The notes below the pieces were generated by a model. It saw only the letters and a list, made by a program, of their open reading frames with translations. It did not search any database and was not told the origin of the DNA. A DNA stretch of 64,000 nt from Nymphalis io (taxonomy: Eukaryota > Arthropoda > Insecta > Lepidoptera > Nymphalidae), in NCBI RefSeq assembly GCF_905147045.1, contig NC_065897.1, positions 10,121,001-10,185,000 on the forward strand. Direction: 5' to 3'. Shown in pieces: positions 19,919 to 33,300 of the stretch; position 1 is the first letter of the stretch, and every line of letters begins with the position of its first letter. A program made the translations under genes and the position numbers.

Positions 19919-22900
19919 CTGCAACAATACGAAAAAATGGTAAACGTTATTAAACTTTTTTAATGATTTCATTGTATGATTTTTGTGGAACGTTTGAAAC
20001 AGTTACGACCGTATGTAATATAGACCGGTTTCGTTGCTTTTTAGTAGTTTTCGAACCGGAATTAACTTTACATTTAATTTAAACTTGTAAAATAACTATT
20101 CAAATATTTTTGATGAAATCCACACCCTCTCCCCTTTTTAAGAAATTTGAATTTTACTTAGGTATATATGGGGCCAAGAGTCAGTATTTTTTATTGTTTC
20201 AGCTTTTTTTTAATACTCGTCCAATAAATTTTAAAAAATGTACGAAAAACAACCAGAAATTATACATTATCATTTGTAATGGCCTGGTTTAATGACCTGG
20301 TAATTAATTAGAGTTGAGACATTAAGTTCTTACCTCATATGACAATACAGTTGGCTCTCTGGGCACTCAAGGGGCGCTCTATTATATGCGTAGATCGAGA
20401 GAGCAAGAGCCTCATACACGTACTTTAAGAACGAGAGGAAAGATAGGTACTGCATAACGGGTGACATGTGTGACGTCAACACCAGAAAGCCCGCGAAGAC
20501 GATCATAGCACATGACGTGATAGCACCAAAAAATGTCCCGTTCTGAAAGGAAATTTTACAACACAGGTTTGAAGGAGAATGCGAATTTAATCTAAAATCT
20601 AATTATTATGAATATATCGTACTCATGTATAAGCCGAGATGGCCCTGTGGTAAGAACGCGTGAATCTTAACCGATGATCGTGGGTTCAAACCCGGGCAAG
20701 CACCACTGAATTTTCATGTGCTTAATTTGTGATTATAATTCATCTCGTGCTTTACGGTGAAGGAAAACATCGTGAGGAAACCTGCATGTGTCTAATTTCA
20801 CTGAAATTCTGCCACATGTGAATTCTACCAACCCGCATTGGAGCAGCGTGGTGGAATAAGCTCCAAACCTTCTCCTCAAAAAAGAGGAGAGGAGGCCTTT
20901 AGCCCAGCAGTGGGACATTCACAGGCTGTTACGGTACGGTTACGGTATGTATGTACCTACATAACATGAGTACGATATAATATGTATTTAGTTTATTTGT
21001 AATTTGGAAACCGGAGCAAGCATGTAATGCAAAATTAGAAACCAAATATAACCCAAGGCACGGACACGCATATCCATGGAGATATTGAATTATATATATA
21101 GTTTATACCTAAAAAGAGCCAAAAAATCTTTGACTGCTGAAATTTTATATGCACGACGAGAAAAATCGAAAGCTTTAACCAGTTTGTCCAATATTGGTGT
21201 ATACCAAGTTACATGTAAGAAGATTAAGAAGATTATCTAAATCATAAAGGAAGAAAACTTATACACACATCAAAAAAGTCTAAGCAACATGCACTAATTT
21301 CAATTTTAGAATGTTTTTTCATTTCACATTATAACATTTTATTACTAGCTGTGTCCGCGGCTTCACCCGCGTATAACTTAAAGAAATCACTAAGAGACTT
21401 ATAATATTTCAGTATATACAATATTTTTAGTTTTATTTTCGTGGGATATTAGTATTTATTATACCACCCGGATCTAAATAGGGCAACATAAAATTGGTAT
21501 CACACATATTCCGACAAACTTGAATGTCTTCCCTGTGATTTATTTATTATGTCCGCTAACGCTACCTTCACAGGAAATTGTGTCCTTTCAAAACGAAAAC
21601 GTAAATCTGTTTTTTTTTTTAATAAGCACTTTTTATCAACTAACCGACTAACTGGTCAATTTTTCGCCCAGAAAATCGGAATTGCGATTCAAAGGCGAAA
21701 TGCTGCTTGCATTCTTACCACCATTCCACGCGGTCACGATTTGTACTATTTTTACCTATTTTTAATTTTTATTTGTATTTATTTAAGCTTTCCTTCACTT
21801 GTCAACTAACCGACTAAGTATAATAATAAAAAGTAGTAAAATGCTGCAACGAAACGAACTACCTACCTAACCTATAAACTTTAACTTACAAAGTTATTTA
21901 CAAACCGAAAATAAATACGTATGTATGTATGAGTATTTTCAAACAACCTACTCAACTACCCGTTGTAATAATATGTCAGAACTATAAAAAGTACTAAAAA
22001 CTGTCTATGGTGTTATCTCAACATCTTTCATAAAAATTAATATTTTATAAAAACGACTTTGCAAATAATGCATTATTTTAGAACAAATTTGATTACCATA
22101 CAAAAGGTTATAGTCATAGTCAACCTTGCGCATGTACGAGTTAACCGACATATACCAGCACAAGCTGAACCCTATGACTTATGTAATGTGATTGATCATA
22201 TAGATCCGAGTTCAACTTACGTTGGAAGTATATAAATCTCTTAAACTGACCATTTTTTAACTTTTTTTAGTTCCTGTAATCTTTCTATCATCATGATTTT
22301 ACAGACAATCATTTATAGGTAGCTAAAGTTTTATAGGTACCCAATTCAACTGAACAGTTATTTATAGAAATGTTATCGAATAAATGTTCGACGTGATTCT
22401 TTAATTCACATAACTTTATTATTTATGAACCAATTGAAATAAAACAAACACTAAATTTTAAGTGAAGTTAGTTACAATACATTAGTGAAAACCGCACTTA
22501 AATCCATTAAGCCATTTCTAAGATTAGCGTGCACCAACGCACTGACAAACAGTCAAAAATTCTAACAATCATTGTTTTGGGTTCTATTGTGTTGACAAAA
22601 GTCTTTGTGGCAAAAAATCATGACTAAATACCAGCCAAGATGGCCCAGTGGTAAGAACGCGTGAATCTTAACCGATGATCATGGGTTCAAGCCCGGGCAA
22701 GCACCACTGAATTTTCATGTGCTTAATTTGTTTGTATTCATCTCGTGCTTGACGGTGAAGGAAAACATCGAGAGAAAACCTACTATTTACTGACTAAATA
22801 TGAAATCAAAATTAGCAAAGAATACACATTTAAATTCATACATTTGCTTTAAATTTTGTGCTAAAACATAATATAATCCGCAAGGTTTATCTTTAACAAA

Positions 22901-24306
22901 AAAGGTTACATATCTACCTACCTTTGGTAAGAAAAGATATAACAATTGATTAATATAATTTGTAGAAATTGTAACATGATGCATGTTGCTTAGACTTTTT
23001 TAATGAGTGTACATATAAAATAGTACTTACGATGGCTTTTACACATGTGCCTATAAGATTCCCTATGGCATCAGCCAGGAGCGTGACGTTGGCGAGAACT
23101 AATACAAACATGCCGAAGCGCCATAGTTCTGTCGGCTGACCGGATAGTACATACGAAGGTGCTGAGTACACTATACTAAATGAAATCTGGAAAATCGAAG
23201 AATACAACAGATTACTAACAAAATCCAAATATATTATGACGCTATTTTTGGTCATTATAAATAAACTACTAAGGTAATCTTATTTCTTGGATATTTCTAT
23301 ATGCATGCATTCGAATCTGACATATACATTTTTATCTTTTCCATATACATTTTTATTATAATTAAATGACACGTCAATTATAATTTATATATAATGACTG
23401 CGATTGATTATAGTAAAATTTATATTTGTTTAAATAATTTAAAACCAAATATACCATCATAAAATTAAAGATTTATTATAATATACTCTAAGATAATTTT
23501 AATAATTACCTGTAAAGGTATACTGGTAACTAATGAAGCAGCATAATAAGTCCTGAGTTTATACCAGTTATTAAAACTTTCTTTCTTTAAAACGGGCAAC
23601 TCGTCTGGAACTGTAGAACACAAAAATAAAACATTTTAGTTTAATAAGTTACTTTTTTTAACTAAAATAAATATATTTTTTATATGGGACCGCTGATCCA
23701 TACGGTAAATGGTAATCTCTTTCGATAGACATAGGAGTCTTTAGAAATATGCCATCAATGTGCTGACAACTGTGACATCTATAATATTATGGTTCTTGAG
23801 CTCGTAATATGAATACCAAAGATAACACAGCAATACAAAGTATTTTCGTTTGATGGTTAAATAGCTGATGGATGATGGTTTCTCTTTATTAAACACACAA
23901 GCTATTTAGGAAGGGAAGCTTGCATCTACTGGCAACAATAATGCTTGGTTTTTATCGACATTATTATAAACCATATACATAGATGTCATGAATTCAAAAC
24001 ATTTATTTTACTCAGTATATTAAAATAAATTAAATACCCCTGGTTAGCTGAAGCTCCTTTACTAATTTTAGATTAAGTTTCCTCGAAGAACAAAATTACT
24101 TACATTTAAGCACGCCAGGCATAATAGAAGTGTAGCAGAGATAAGAGGCAGAGATAATGAGATAGCCAAGGTTGCTAAAGGTCTTCGATGCATCATTGCC
24201 CATGTACTGATAGAATAAGCCCATCAATATTCCCAGAGCTATATGTAATAGTATCTTTAGATGTGTTACGGTCTGTAAAGAAAAGTGGAATGGTACAAAT
24301 GTACAA

Positions 24307-24377
<71 letters not shown>

Positions 24378-27300
24378 AGAAATACAACTCATCATGAGAT
24401 CTCCTAAATTATCAGCCCGATTGCCTTGAAATTTGCCACAGTTACTTCTTCTCCGACGTAGACGTTCACTAAAAACGGATTTTACGCAAATCCTATCCAA
24501 AATACATTTTTCTTATTATCTACCCGTGCCAAGCTGGGACGCCAAACTAGTATAGGTATATAATAAATAAATCTTATTAACTGAATACTGTCCCGATGCA
24601 TAGTATAAGGAATAGTATGATATTATGTATCATAATGCAATGTGAAATAGATATAGAATACTTATTATTGGTTGATCACGAGATCTTCTGGTTCGGCGTT
24701 TGATATCTGTGTTGGTTTTCGATCCTATCCAGTTATGACTTATGGTATAAGGGAAAACAGTTATGATATTTAATTCTAGTCTCCGCTATAAGTGACCTTC
24801 GAAATCGGTGAAGGACGTAACGATCATTATTATTATTATGTGTCAGATTATGGTAAATAGCTTATTAGACCTCACTTTATAAAAAATCACGAGTTCGTCA
24901 TTTTAAATTTTGTTTATTTCTTGTATATAATTGATAAAAAGTTTAAATTTGAAACCGACAACCAGAGTAGTGAGAATAAAAAATATTAGTAACTTAATAA
25001 AACATGAAACGTTTAAATAAATGCGTTTGTATTTTAAATGTTTATAATTAAATCATTTTATTTTCCGCTTATTTCATTGTAAACACTGATTTATGTTGTA
25101 AGTTGTTTAAACTATTAATTAAACGGGAGTAAAAAAATATTCATGTATATAAATATAATATATACATTGGAGGAAACAAAACTTACCCAATCTCTATACT
25201 GTTGAATGAGGCATCGCTTAAAAAGTACATTAAATTTGTATAATTCTGGGGGATTGTTGATGACAACTGTTAATTTGCCGCATGAAAAATTTGGAGTCAC
25301 TTTCGGAGATTCAATGAATGGCTTTTCATCGAAGTAGTGATGATTATAGATTTTGGCCGCTAAGAAGTCATTGAATTTTCCATATTCCCCATTAGCTATC
25401 TCCAATACTGCAATTATTTTTACCTCGTAAATACAAATATTTTAGTTGTCAACAATAAAAAAACAGCAATGCCCAAAGAAGACGTAAGTAAGTACTCACT
25501 ATAGTCGGCTGGGTTATGATACTTAGGGCACTGCAGGCCTAGTGATGCTAAGTATGGGACGGTGTCTTCGCTTGGACCATCGTAGATACATCTACCCTCG
25601 GCCAAGATGTACACCTTAAACAATTTTAATATAGCAATAATTTTTCTTTAAATGTCACACTCTTAGGCTAAAGCCTCCTCTCCGTTTGAGAAGAAGGTGG
25701 AAGCTTATTCCACCATTCTGCTAAAATGTGGATTGGAGGTTTGAGACACATGCAGGTATCCTCACGATTTTTGCCTTTACCACTGAGCACGAGAGCAATT
25801 ATAAAACACATAAAGCGCAAGAAAATTTGAACTTGCCATCTTCCACCTCGGCCACCTCAACCATTTTATCTTTAATTAAACTTAAAGATAGTTACAAAAA
25901 TTTATAACACTTACCTGATCAAACATTTTGTATAATGATGCGGGCGGCTGATGTATTGTGAAGACGACTGTCCTTCCCGACAGAGCAAGTTCTTTAAGCA
26001 TCTTCATGCAATGTGCTGATGTCAAACTATCCAGCCCGCTTAAAGCATAAATAATGAATTGATTATGTTTATTTAGATTTAGAAATATTTATTGTTCCAC
26101 TTTAATGTTTGCGATAAAATCTAAAGCAAAATATAAGTAATTTATATATTATAGTAATCGACCTGGAGCCGATCTTTTCATTCCCAAGAAACGGTACCAT
26201 AAAAAATAATTACTTTTAACATATATAACAATAATAATAATAATAATATATATATATCATTTAGCACACGAACTTTCCTTAACATATTATATTAATGAAA
26301 CATTTTTTTGTTCAAAAAGAACATCTTATATATTTGAATGTTGTTTTCCAAGAATCCTTTTTAGTATTAGCATATCAACAACTGGTTTGTTTTATATTTT
26401 GCAAACATCCTTATTATAAAAAAAATAAAACTAATAAAAATACTCGATTCCGAGCAATTTAATACAAGTGAACTTGCTTAAACTATACAGCTCCTTTTTT
26501 CTTTCCCCATGCGCGTCATATCTTTCTTCTCTCTCATGTATCGACCTGTGCATAAGCTTGATGAATCCCTAAAATGTTATTCTCAAGTCCAAATCGATTA
26601 TCGAATCGCCGCCTAAATAGTTCATCATCATCATCATCATATCAGCCGAAAGACGTCCACTGCTGGACAAAGGCCTCCCCTAAGGATTTCCACGTTGGCC
26701 GATCTTGCGCTGCCCGCATCCAACGGCTTCCCGGGAATCGTTCTAAGTCGTCGGTCCACCTTGTAGGGGGCCTGCCCACGCTGCGTCTTCCGGTTCGTGG
26801 TCGCCACTCGAGAACCTTTCTGCCCCAGGGTCGGTTCTGCGAGCAATGTGCCCCGCCCACTGCCACTTAAATTTAGCAATTCTTTGGGCTATGTCGGTTA
26901 CTTTGGTTCGCCTGCGGATTTGATCATTTCTGATTCGATCTCGCAGAGAAACTCCGAGCATAGCCCTCTCCATTGCCCTTTGAGTGACCTTGAGCCTTCT
27001 TATGAGGCCCATTGTGAGCGACCACGTTTCTGATCCATAAGTCATCACTGGCAACACACACTGCTCGAAGACTTTCGACTTGAGACACTGCGGTATTTGG
27101 GATGAGAAGATATCGTGTAGCTTCCCGAACGCTGCCCAGCCGAGTTGAATTCGACGATTGACCTCTTTGTAATAATAATTTGACCTCTTCTTCAGTTTTC
27201 AGCCTTGTCAGTTGACTCTGCCCAACAGACAGATCTCTGGCGAATACTTTAGGGCCTTTGTTCCACTCGATGGCCTCTTTAATGCGCATTGTATTAAATT

Positions 27301-30300
27301 GGCGACTGTCGCGAGTTAAAGACTTTGAAATCTGTCTGTTGATCAGCCGATAGCTGGCAGCATCAGGGACGTCAGAATCATTTTCCGTCTTTCCTCCATA
27401 AGCCGTAGGGTAGAGGCAGAGATCTTTTTGGTTCCTTTTGTACGGCTGGTCTTGAAGGTCTTAGACCCAGCCGTATGGACAGTTTCCACAAACCTGTCGT
27501 TGTATGTGTCCACTTCCTCGCAGTCTGCTAGGCGATCGAATCGGTTTTGGAATTCGAGCTGAAAGGTTTCGGGATTTCGGATTTGAAGAGGTGATGGTCG
27601 GAGCGTAGACTTCATCAGTCGGGACCTCTGGAGTTTAACATTGATATTTAATGAGCCTCTTACTAGTCTGTGATCGCTCCCAGTTTTGACTGCATTGATC
27701 ACGGAGACGTCATTAAATATTTGTCTTCTCGTCGACAAGATGAAGTCTATCTCATTTTTGGTTTTCCCATCAGGGCTCACCCAGGTTCATTTACACTGAC
27801 CTGGCTTCTGGAAAAAGGAGTTCATCATAAAGAGTCTCTCCTTCTCCATAAAGTCGGCCAACATCTGGCCCCGAGGGTTACGGTCTCCAATTCCACGTGG
27901 TCCCACCTTTAACTCATCACCGAATCGTATCGTATCCTCCCCCTGTCTTCGGACTTCGGATAATCCGACGATATCCCAGTGTAGCCTGCTCAGTTCTTCC
28001 TCCAGTTCGATGATCTTGTCGGTCCGCAGTGTACGCGTGTTATATGTTGCCAGGGCCAGAGGTCGTCGGTGTTGGTAACACGAAATCTGCCGGGGATTCT
28101 TAGCACCCCCTGCCCCGCCGTTACCACAGCTGTTACCAAGGCTAGGAATAGCAGGGCTACCGGGGACTAGGGGCCGTGGTTTAGTTGCGCGAATCATTGA
28201 GGGGATATGCCATAATCGCCACGCTTGGCAGACGGGTTGGCGATCGCAGTAAGTTAGTCATAGTACTCAAAGAGACGCTGCTGCCCGTTCTCTGGTGTTT
28301 ATTCCCTCGGATCGACTTCTACGCCCCCCACGGAATTAGATGGGGTGGTGATATTCGTCGCCGTCACCACACGGCAAAATAGTTCCACTTCAAAAAAACG
28401 AATAATCTTCGAATTCATATCGAAGTGTAGTCAGACTATTCCTAAACATACAAATATCAAGGTTAAGTTTTACATGAATATGTATTTTATTTATTTACAT
28501 ACTCACATACATTATGCAAAAAAAAATTACATTATATATATATTTTTTTAATAATGTGCTTCATATATATTTTTTATCTAAATTTGCAATCTCAAGTATA
28601 CTTAAAACCTCAATATTTATAGTTGACATCGTATACTTTTTTTAAATAAACCTGCTGTTAGGCACTTGCACGTCGCTGTCTGTGTTTTATTTTAAATTAC
28701 ACATCGCTATTTTCGTCTTACGAGACTGTCCCGCCAATTTGATTGTCAATACTGATTAGATAAAAAAGCAATCAACATAGATAAAGAAAACTAATTTCCA
28801 GAAAAACAGACAATAAAAATATATAAAGTACATATATACCTCATTTTATAGTTATACGGAACAGTAGGTAGCGAAAATTATATCGTCGAAAGCACAGTAG
28901 GCTTGTTATAATCCAAAGCTGTTACAAAAAAACATATTTTTTTTATAGAATAGGAAGGCGGACGAGCATATGAGCCACCTGATGGTAAATGGTCACCAAC
29001 GTAATTGACATTGGCATTGTCAGATATGTTAACCATCGCTTACATCATCAATGCGCCACCAACCTTGGGAACTATGATGTTATGTCCCTTGTGCCTGTAA
29101 TTACACTGGCTCACTCACCCTTCAAACCGGAACACAACAATACCAAGTACTGCTGTTTTGCGGTAGAATATCCGATGAGTGGTTGGTACCTATCTAGACG
29201 AGTTTGCACAAAGCTCTTCCACCAGTATTTACCACAATGACTGGTTATAGTGAAATATTTGTACTATATACTACGAGTAATATTAAAAATGCGAAGTTAC
29301 TCTGTCTTCCTGCCTGATACATACCGATCACGGTTAAACCACTGAACCGAATTTGATGAAATTTGGTATGTAACAAGTTTAAGCCCTAAGAAAAGACATA
29401 GACATTTTTTACCTAATACTTGCCCCCTTCAAATTGTTGAGAGCAGTATTAATGTCACTCAAAATACTCGAACATGTAAGGTCTGCATAACACTCATGAT
29501 TCAATGCATATTAATTTATTGCTTTGAGTTAATCGTCAGAACGGGTATTAACTATAATAGACCGTCAATTATATAAAATCATTTTTAATTATGAGGAAAT
29601 TTCTTATGGACTTAATTAGTATATATGTAGTTTTATTTTTATACATCATAATGTTGTTCGAAATTCATAATAGTATGTTGTTATTGTAAAATAATAATCG
29701 CTTACGTGTATATTATCTAACTAGCTACAATCTCGTATACGATGAAATGTGTCCTTGAGCATGTTTGTAAAAGATAACCCACTATCCACGTTACCAATTG
29801 TTGATAGTAATACACAAAAAACCTTTGGAACGTAACTTGCAATAATTGTATAGTATATATATAAAACAAAATATTTTAGGAAAATTGTATTGCAGTGTTT
29901 TAATTTCTTAGAGTACTTTATAGAATTTATCCGTATAATATAATATATATCCGTGCATATAAATTACACGCAGTGTAACCAGTACCGGATTTATGCCTAC
30001 GCCTACAAATCAATCTGCCAAAGGCCAAGTCAAAAACAATATAATCTTATTCTACCCGCTCCCGCTAACCGGCAAATCAATCAGGCTAGACAACAACAAT
30101 CACTTATTAAAAATGTTCTTATTATGAAAAGCAAGAATATAATAACTCTGGATGTAGTTATTTTATTACTTGGCTATTTAAAGTCGTTTCGTACGGTACG
30201 TATAAGGTACGTTTTAATTCTTTTGTCGTGTTGCAAATTGGTCTCGTGCTAGCATTTACGCTCGTCACCTTATTACTACATATTTGTATTTTATCCTCTC

Positions 30301-33300
30301 CTTTCTCGTGTTTCAAGTTATATCTTATCTAAATTAAGTATGTTAACCAATAATACTAACGTAGTTGGCTCATCCAAGAAGATCACAGGAGGGTTGTCGA
30401 TGAGTTCAACGGCAATGGACAACCGTTTTCTCTGTCCACCTGACAGATTGCAACATCTTGTGTTCTCTGTACCCGTTAAACCTAATGTCTCGAGTACATC
30501 ACATATCTAAAACAAAAATTAAACATAATTTTTAATCACATAATCTATATAGTTATTTATACACTCACACATACAAACACTCGCCTCCCAAAAAGTACGG
30601 TGACTGTAAACTGCAATATATATTATACATATATTTTTTGTTATGGATGTTCATTTATAAATTAATTTCAAAAACTCATTAATGTAAAAATTTCATTATA
30701 TTTATGTAAAGTACGCTTTATTAGTTTCTGGAACTGTATTTAATGTTTCGGAATTGCTCAATATTCCTAGTAATATAATATGTACTGAGTTTTACAAAAC
30801 AAGATTAATTATTATTTGATTATTATAATAAATGTGGAGAGTAATTATCTGATTATTATTTACAGCCAACAGTTTAGATAAGATAGATCTAAATCTTTAT
30901 TACGAAGCAATCACAAATTATTTATTTTATTGTATTAGTTATTGGTGACCACAGGTCATAGACATTTCCATTGTAAGAAATAACCATCCCTTACATCGCC
31001 AATGCACCACCAACCATGAGAATTAAAATGTCATGTCCCTTTTGTCTGTTGTCTGTTACTTGCCCCGTCTGGCTTGCGCTAAGCCCTTTTTTTTTATATT
31101 CGCCGGGAGGGCAAATGACTCTACTCCACCTGATGGTAAATGGTAGTAGAGTCCAAACGCGACGACGGCCAGTACAGACGGAAAAAACGTTCTGCACTAG
31201 CCGCCTTCGCCTTGCCGGCCCGCAAGATGCCTCTTCACGCCTCGTTTGAAGGAACCCGGGTTGTAAGAGGAGGGGAACACGTGAGCTGGTAAGGAATTCC
31301 ATTTTTTGGAAGTGCGACAAAGAAAGGAGTTGCCAAATTTCTTTGTTCGCGATGGAATTGATGTCACAGTTAGGCGGTGACATCGAGAACCAGCTCGCGT
31401 AGACTTAAGAAGGAAGGGGGAAGCAGGAATTAGAGAGAATAATTCCTCAGAGCACTCGCCGTGATACAGTCGATAGAAAGCGCTCAGTGCTGCTATCTCA
31501 CGACGCAATTGTAAAGGTTCAAGGGTGTTTGTGACCTTTACGTCGCCAATAATGCGTACGGCACGTCGCTGCAACCGGGCCAAGGCCTCAAGTAGGTACT
31601 TAGCGGAGCCATCCCAAAGGTGCGAGCAATATTCCACGCAAGACCGTACCTGTGTTTTGTACAGCAGGCACAGTTGATGTGGCGTGAAAAAGCGCCGCAC
31701 CTTGTTCAGAACTCCGAGTTTCCGTGAAGCTGTTTTTATAACAGCCTCGATGTAATCCCTTGGATTAAGGTCGCAACGAACGTCAATCCCCAGCATGGCG
31801 ATTTTGCTTTGCATCACCAGCGGAGTACCACAGAGGGAGGGAAGAGGGGAAAATGTTGACTTTTTCGCCGTGAGAGCGCATACCTGTGTTTTCTTGGCAT
31901 TAAACTCAACAAGATTATCAGAGCCCCATTTGGCGATGAGCTCTAAAGTCCTATCGAGTTCAATGACAAGATCCCTCCGCCTCTCCTCAATTTCCGCTCG
32001 CCCAGCCACTGCGCGTCCGTGGTATCCACCATGCACTGTACTATCGTCTGCATAGCAATGTATGTTCCCAAGAGAGAGCATATCATTGATATGCAAAAGA
32101 AAGAGTGTGGGAGATAGCACAGATTCCTGGGGGACCCCAGCATTCACTACATAGAATTGTGAAGCGCAACCATCAACTAAAACACGAAGGCTACGCTTGT
32201 GTAGGAAGCTGGCAATCCAGGTGCATAGCTGAGCAGGCAGACCATATGCCGGCAGCTTGGAGAGAAGACTTCTGTGCCAGACCCTGTCGAAAGCCTTGGC
32301 TCGGCTCTGACGAACCAGGTCCACACGTACCACCAACATGGAGAAGGAGGGGTCCTCCAAGCAGCGCAGTCGGTGACAGCAAACATCCGTCCTGACGAAC
32401 AAGCATACTCCGGCTTTCGCTTTGAAGGATTCTTCAAGCGTGTAGCCGGGATAATTAAGGTAGCTGGTATCGGCAGGACGGAGTATTTGTGTCTCCGTGA
32501 GAAACAACATTGCTGGCCGTGCTGTCTCGAGATGGTGGTGGACAGCGTTGAGGTTAGTGTGGAGTCCACGGATGTTAGAGGACTCGACCTCAAACAGCGG
32601 GGGTATAGTGGGGGTGTGCACCGCTGTACGACCCTTATTTCTATTTTGTTGCGCCATTTGGGAAAAATAAAATGGAAAAGAGACGTGAAGCGAGCGATGT
32701 CGAACGAAAATTCCAAGTCCTGTAGAAAGGCATACACGAGAGCGGATGCACAGCGCATTGTACAGATTGGTCATGACCTTGTTTCGCATCCTAGGGGCTC
32801 CCGTAGCTTCTGGCGTCTGACCAAGTCTGTGCAAAACAATTTCTGCCAACCTTCGCTGCCACCACTCAGAAATCCGGACGGATCGCTAGCTCACAGTCCG
32901 CAAGAGCAAGCTGATCTCCTGGCTAAACTCTTTGCCGACAATTCCGTCATCGATGATTGTAGTGCGCTGCCACCAACAATACCTTCATGTGGCCATACGA
33001 TGCCTGACATTAAAATCAGGCAAAGTGATGTGCGTGCGGAGCTGCAATCACTCGACATACGGAAAGCTAGCGGTCCCGATGGAATACCAGCCATTGTGCT
33101 GAAGAAGTGCGCGGCGGAGCTGTCTCCTGTGTTAACGCGCCTGTTCCAACTTTCTCTCTCTTCGGGATGTGTGCCGGAGGCTTGGAGAAGAGCTAATGTG
33201 CAAGCGGTTCCCAAAAAAGGGGATCGGTCTGACCCAGCAAATTATCGGCCAATAGCTATCACCTCAGTACTTTGTAAGGTGATGGAACGGATTTTAAACA

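Noticed and set aside
20633..20705. Functional tRNA gene at SINE heads
   Set aside because: A and B boxes are present, but the heads lack a complete cloverleaf and are followed by SINE bodies.
20733..20918. Short frames of about 60 codons in SINE copies (also 13743, 46715, 47899, 49803, 56907, 61057)
   Set aside because: All recur with the same SINE family A body and are by-products of the repeat.
24096..24500. 134-codon frame over the TA microsatellite
   Set aside because: It joins a real ABCG exon to Tyr-Ile repeats from the microsatellite; only 24104-24272 is coding.
32274..32700. N-terminal ~140 codons of the 763-codon frame as part of a real protein
   Set aside because: This part is the antisense of the inverted LINE copy's endonuclease and RT sequence.
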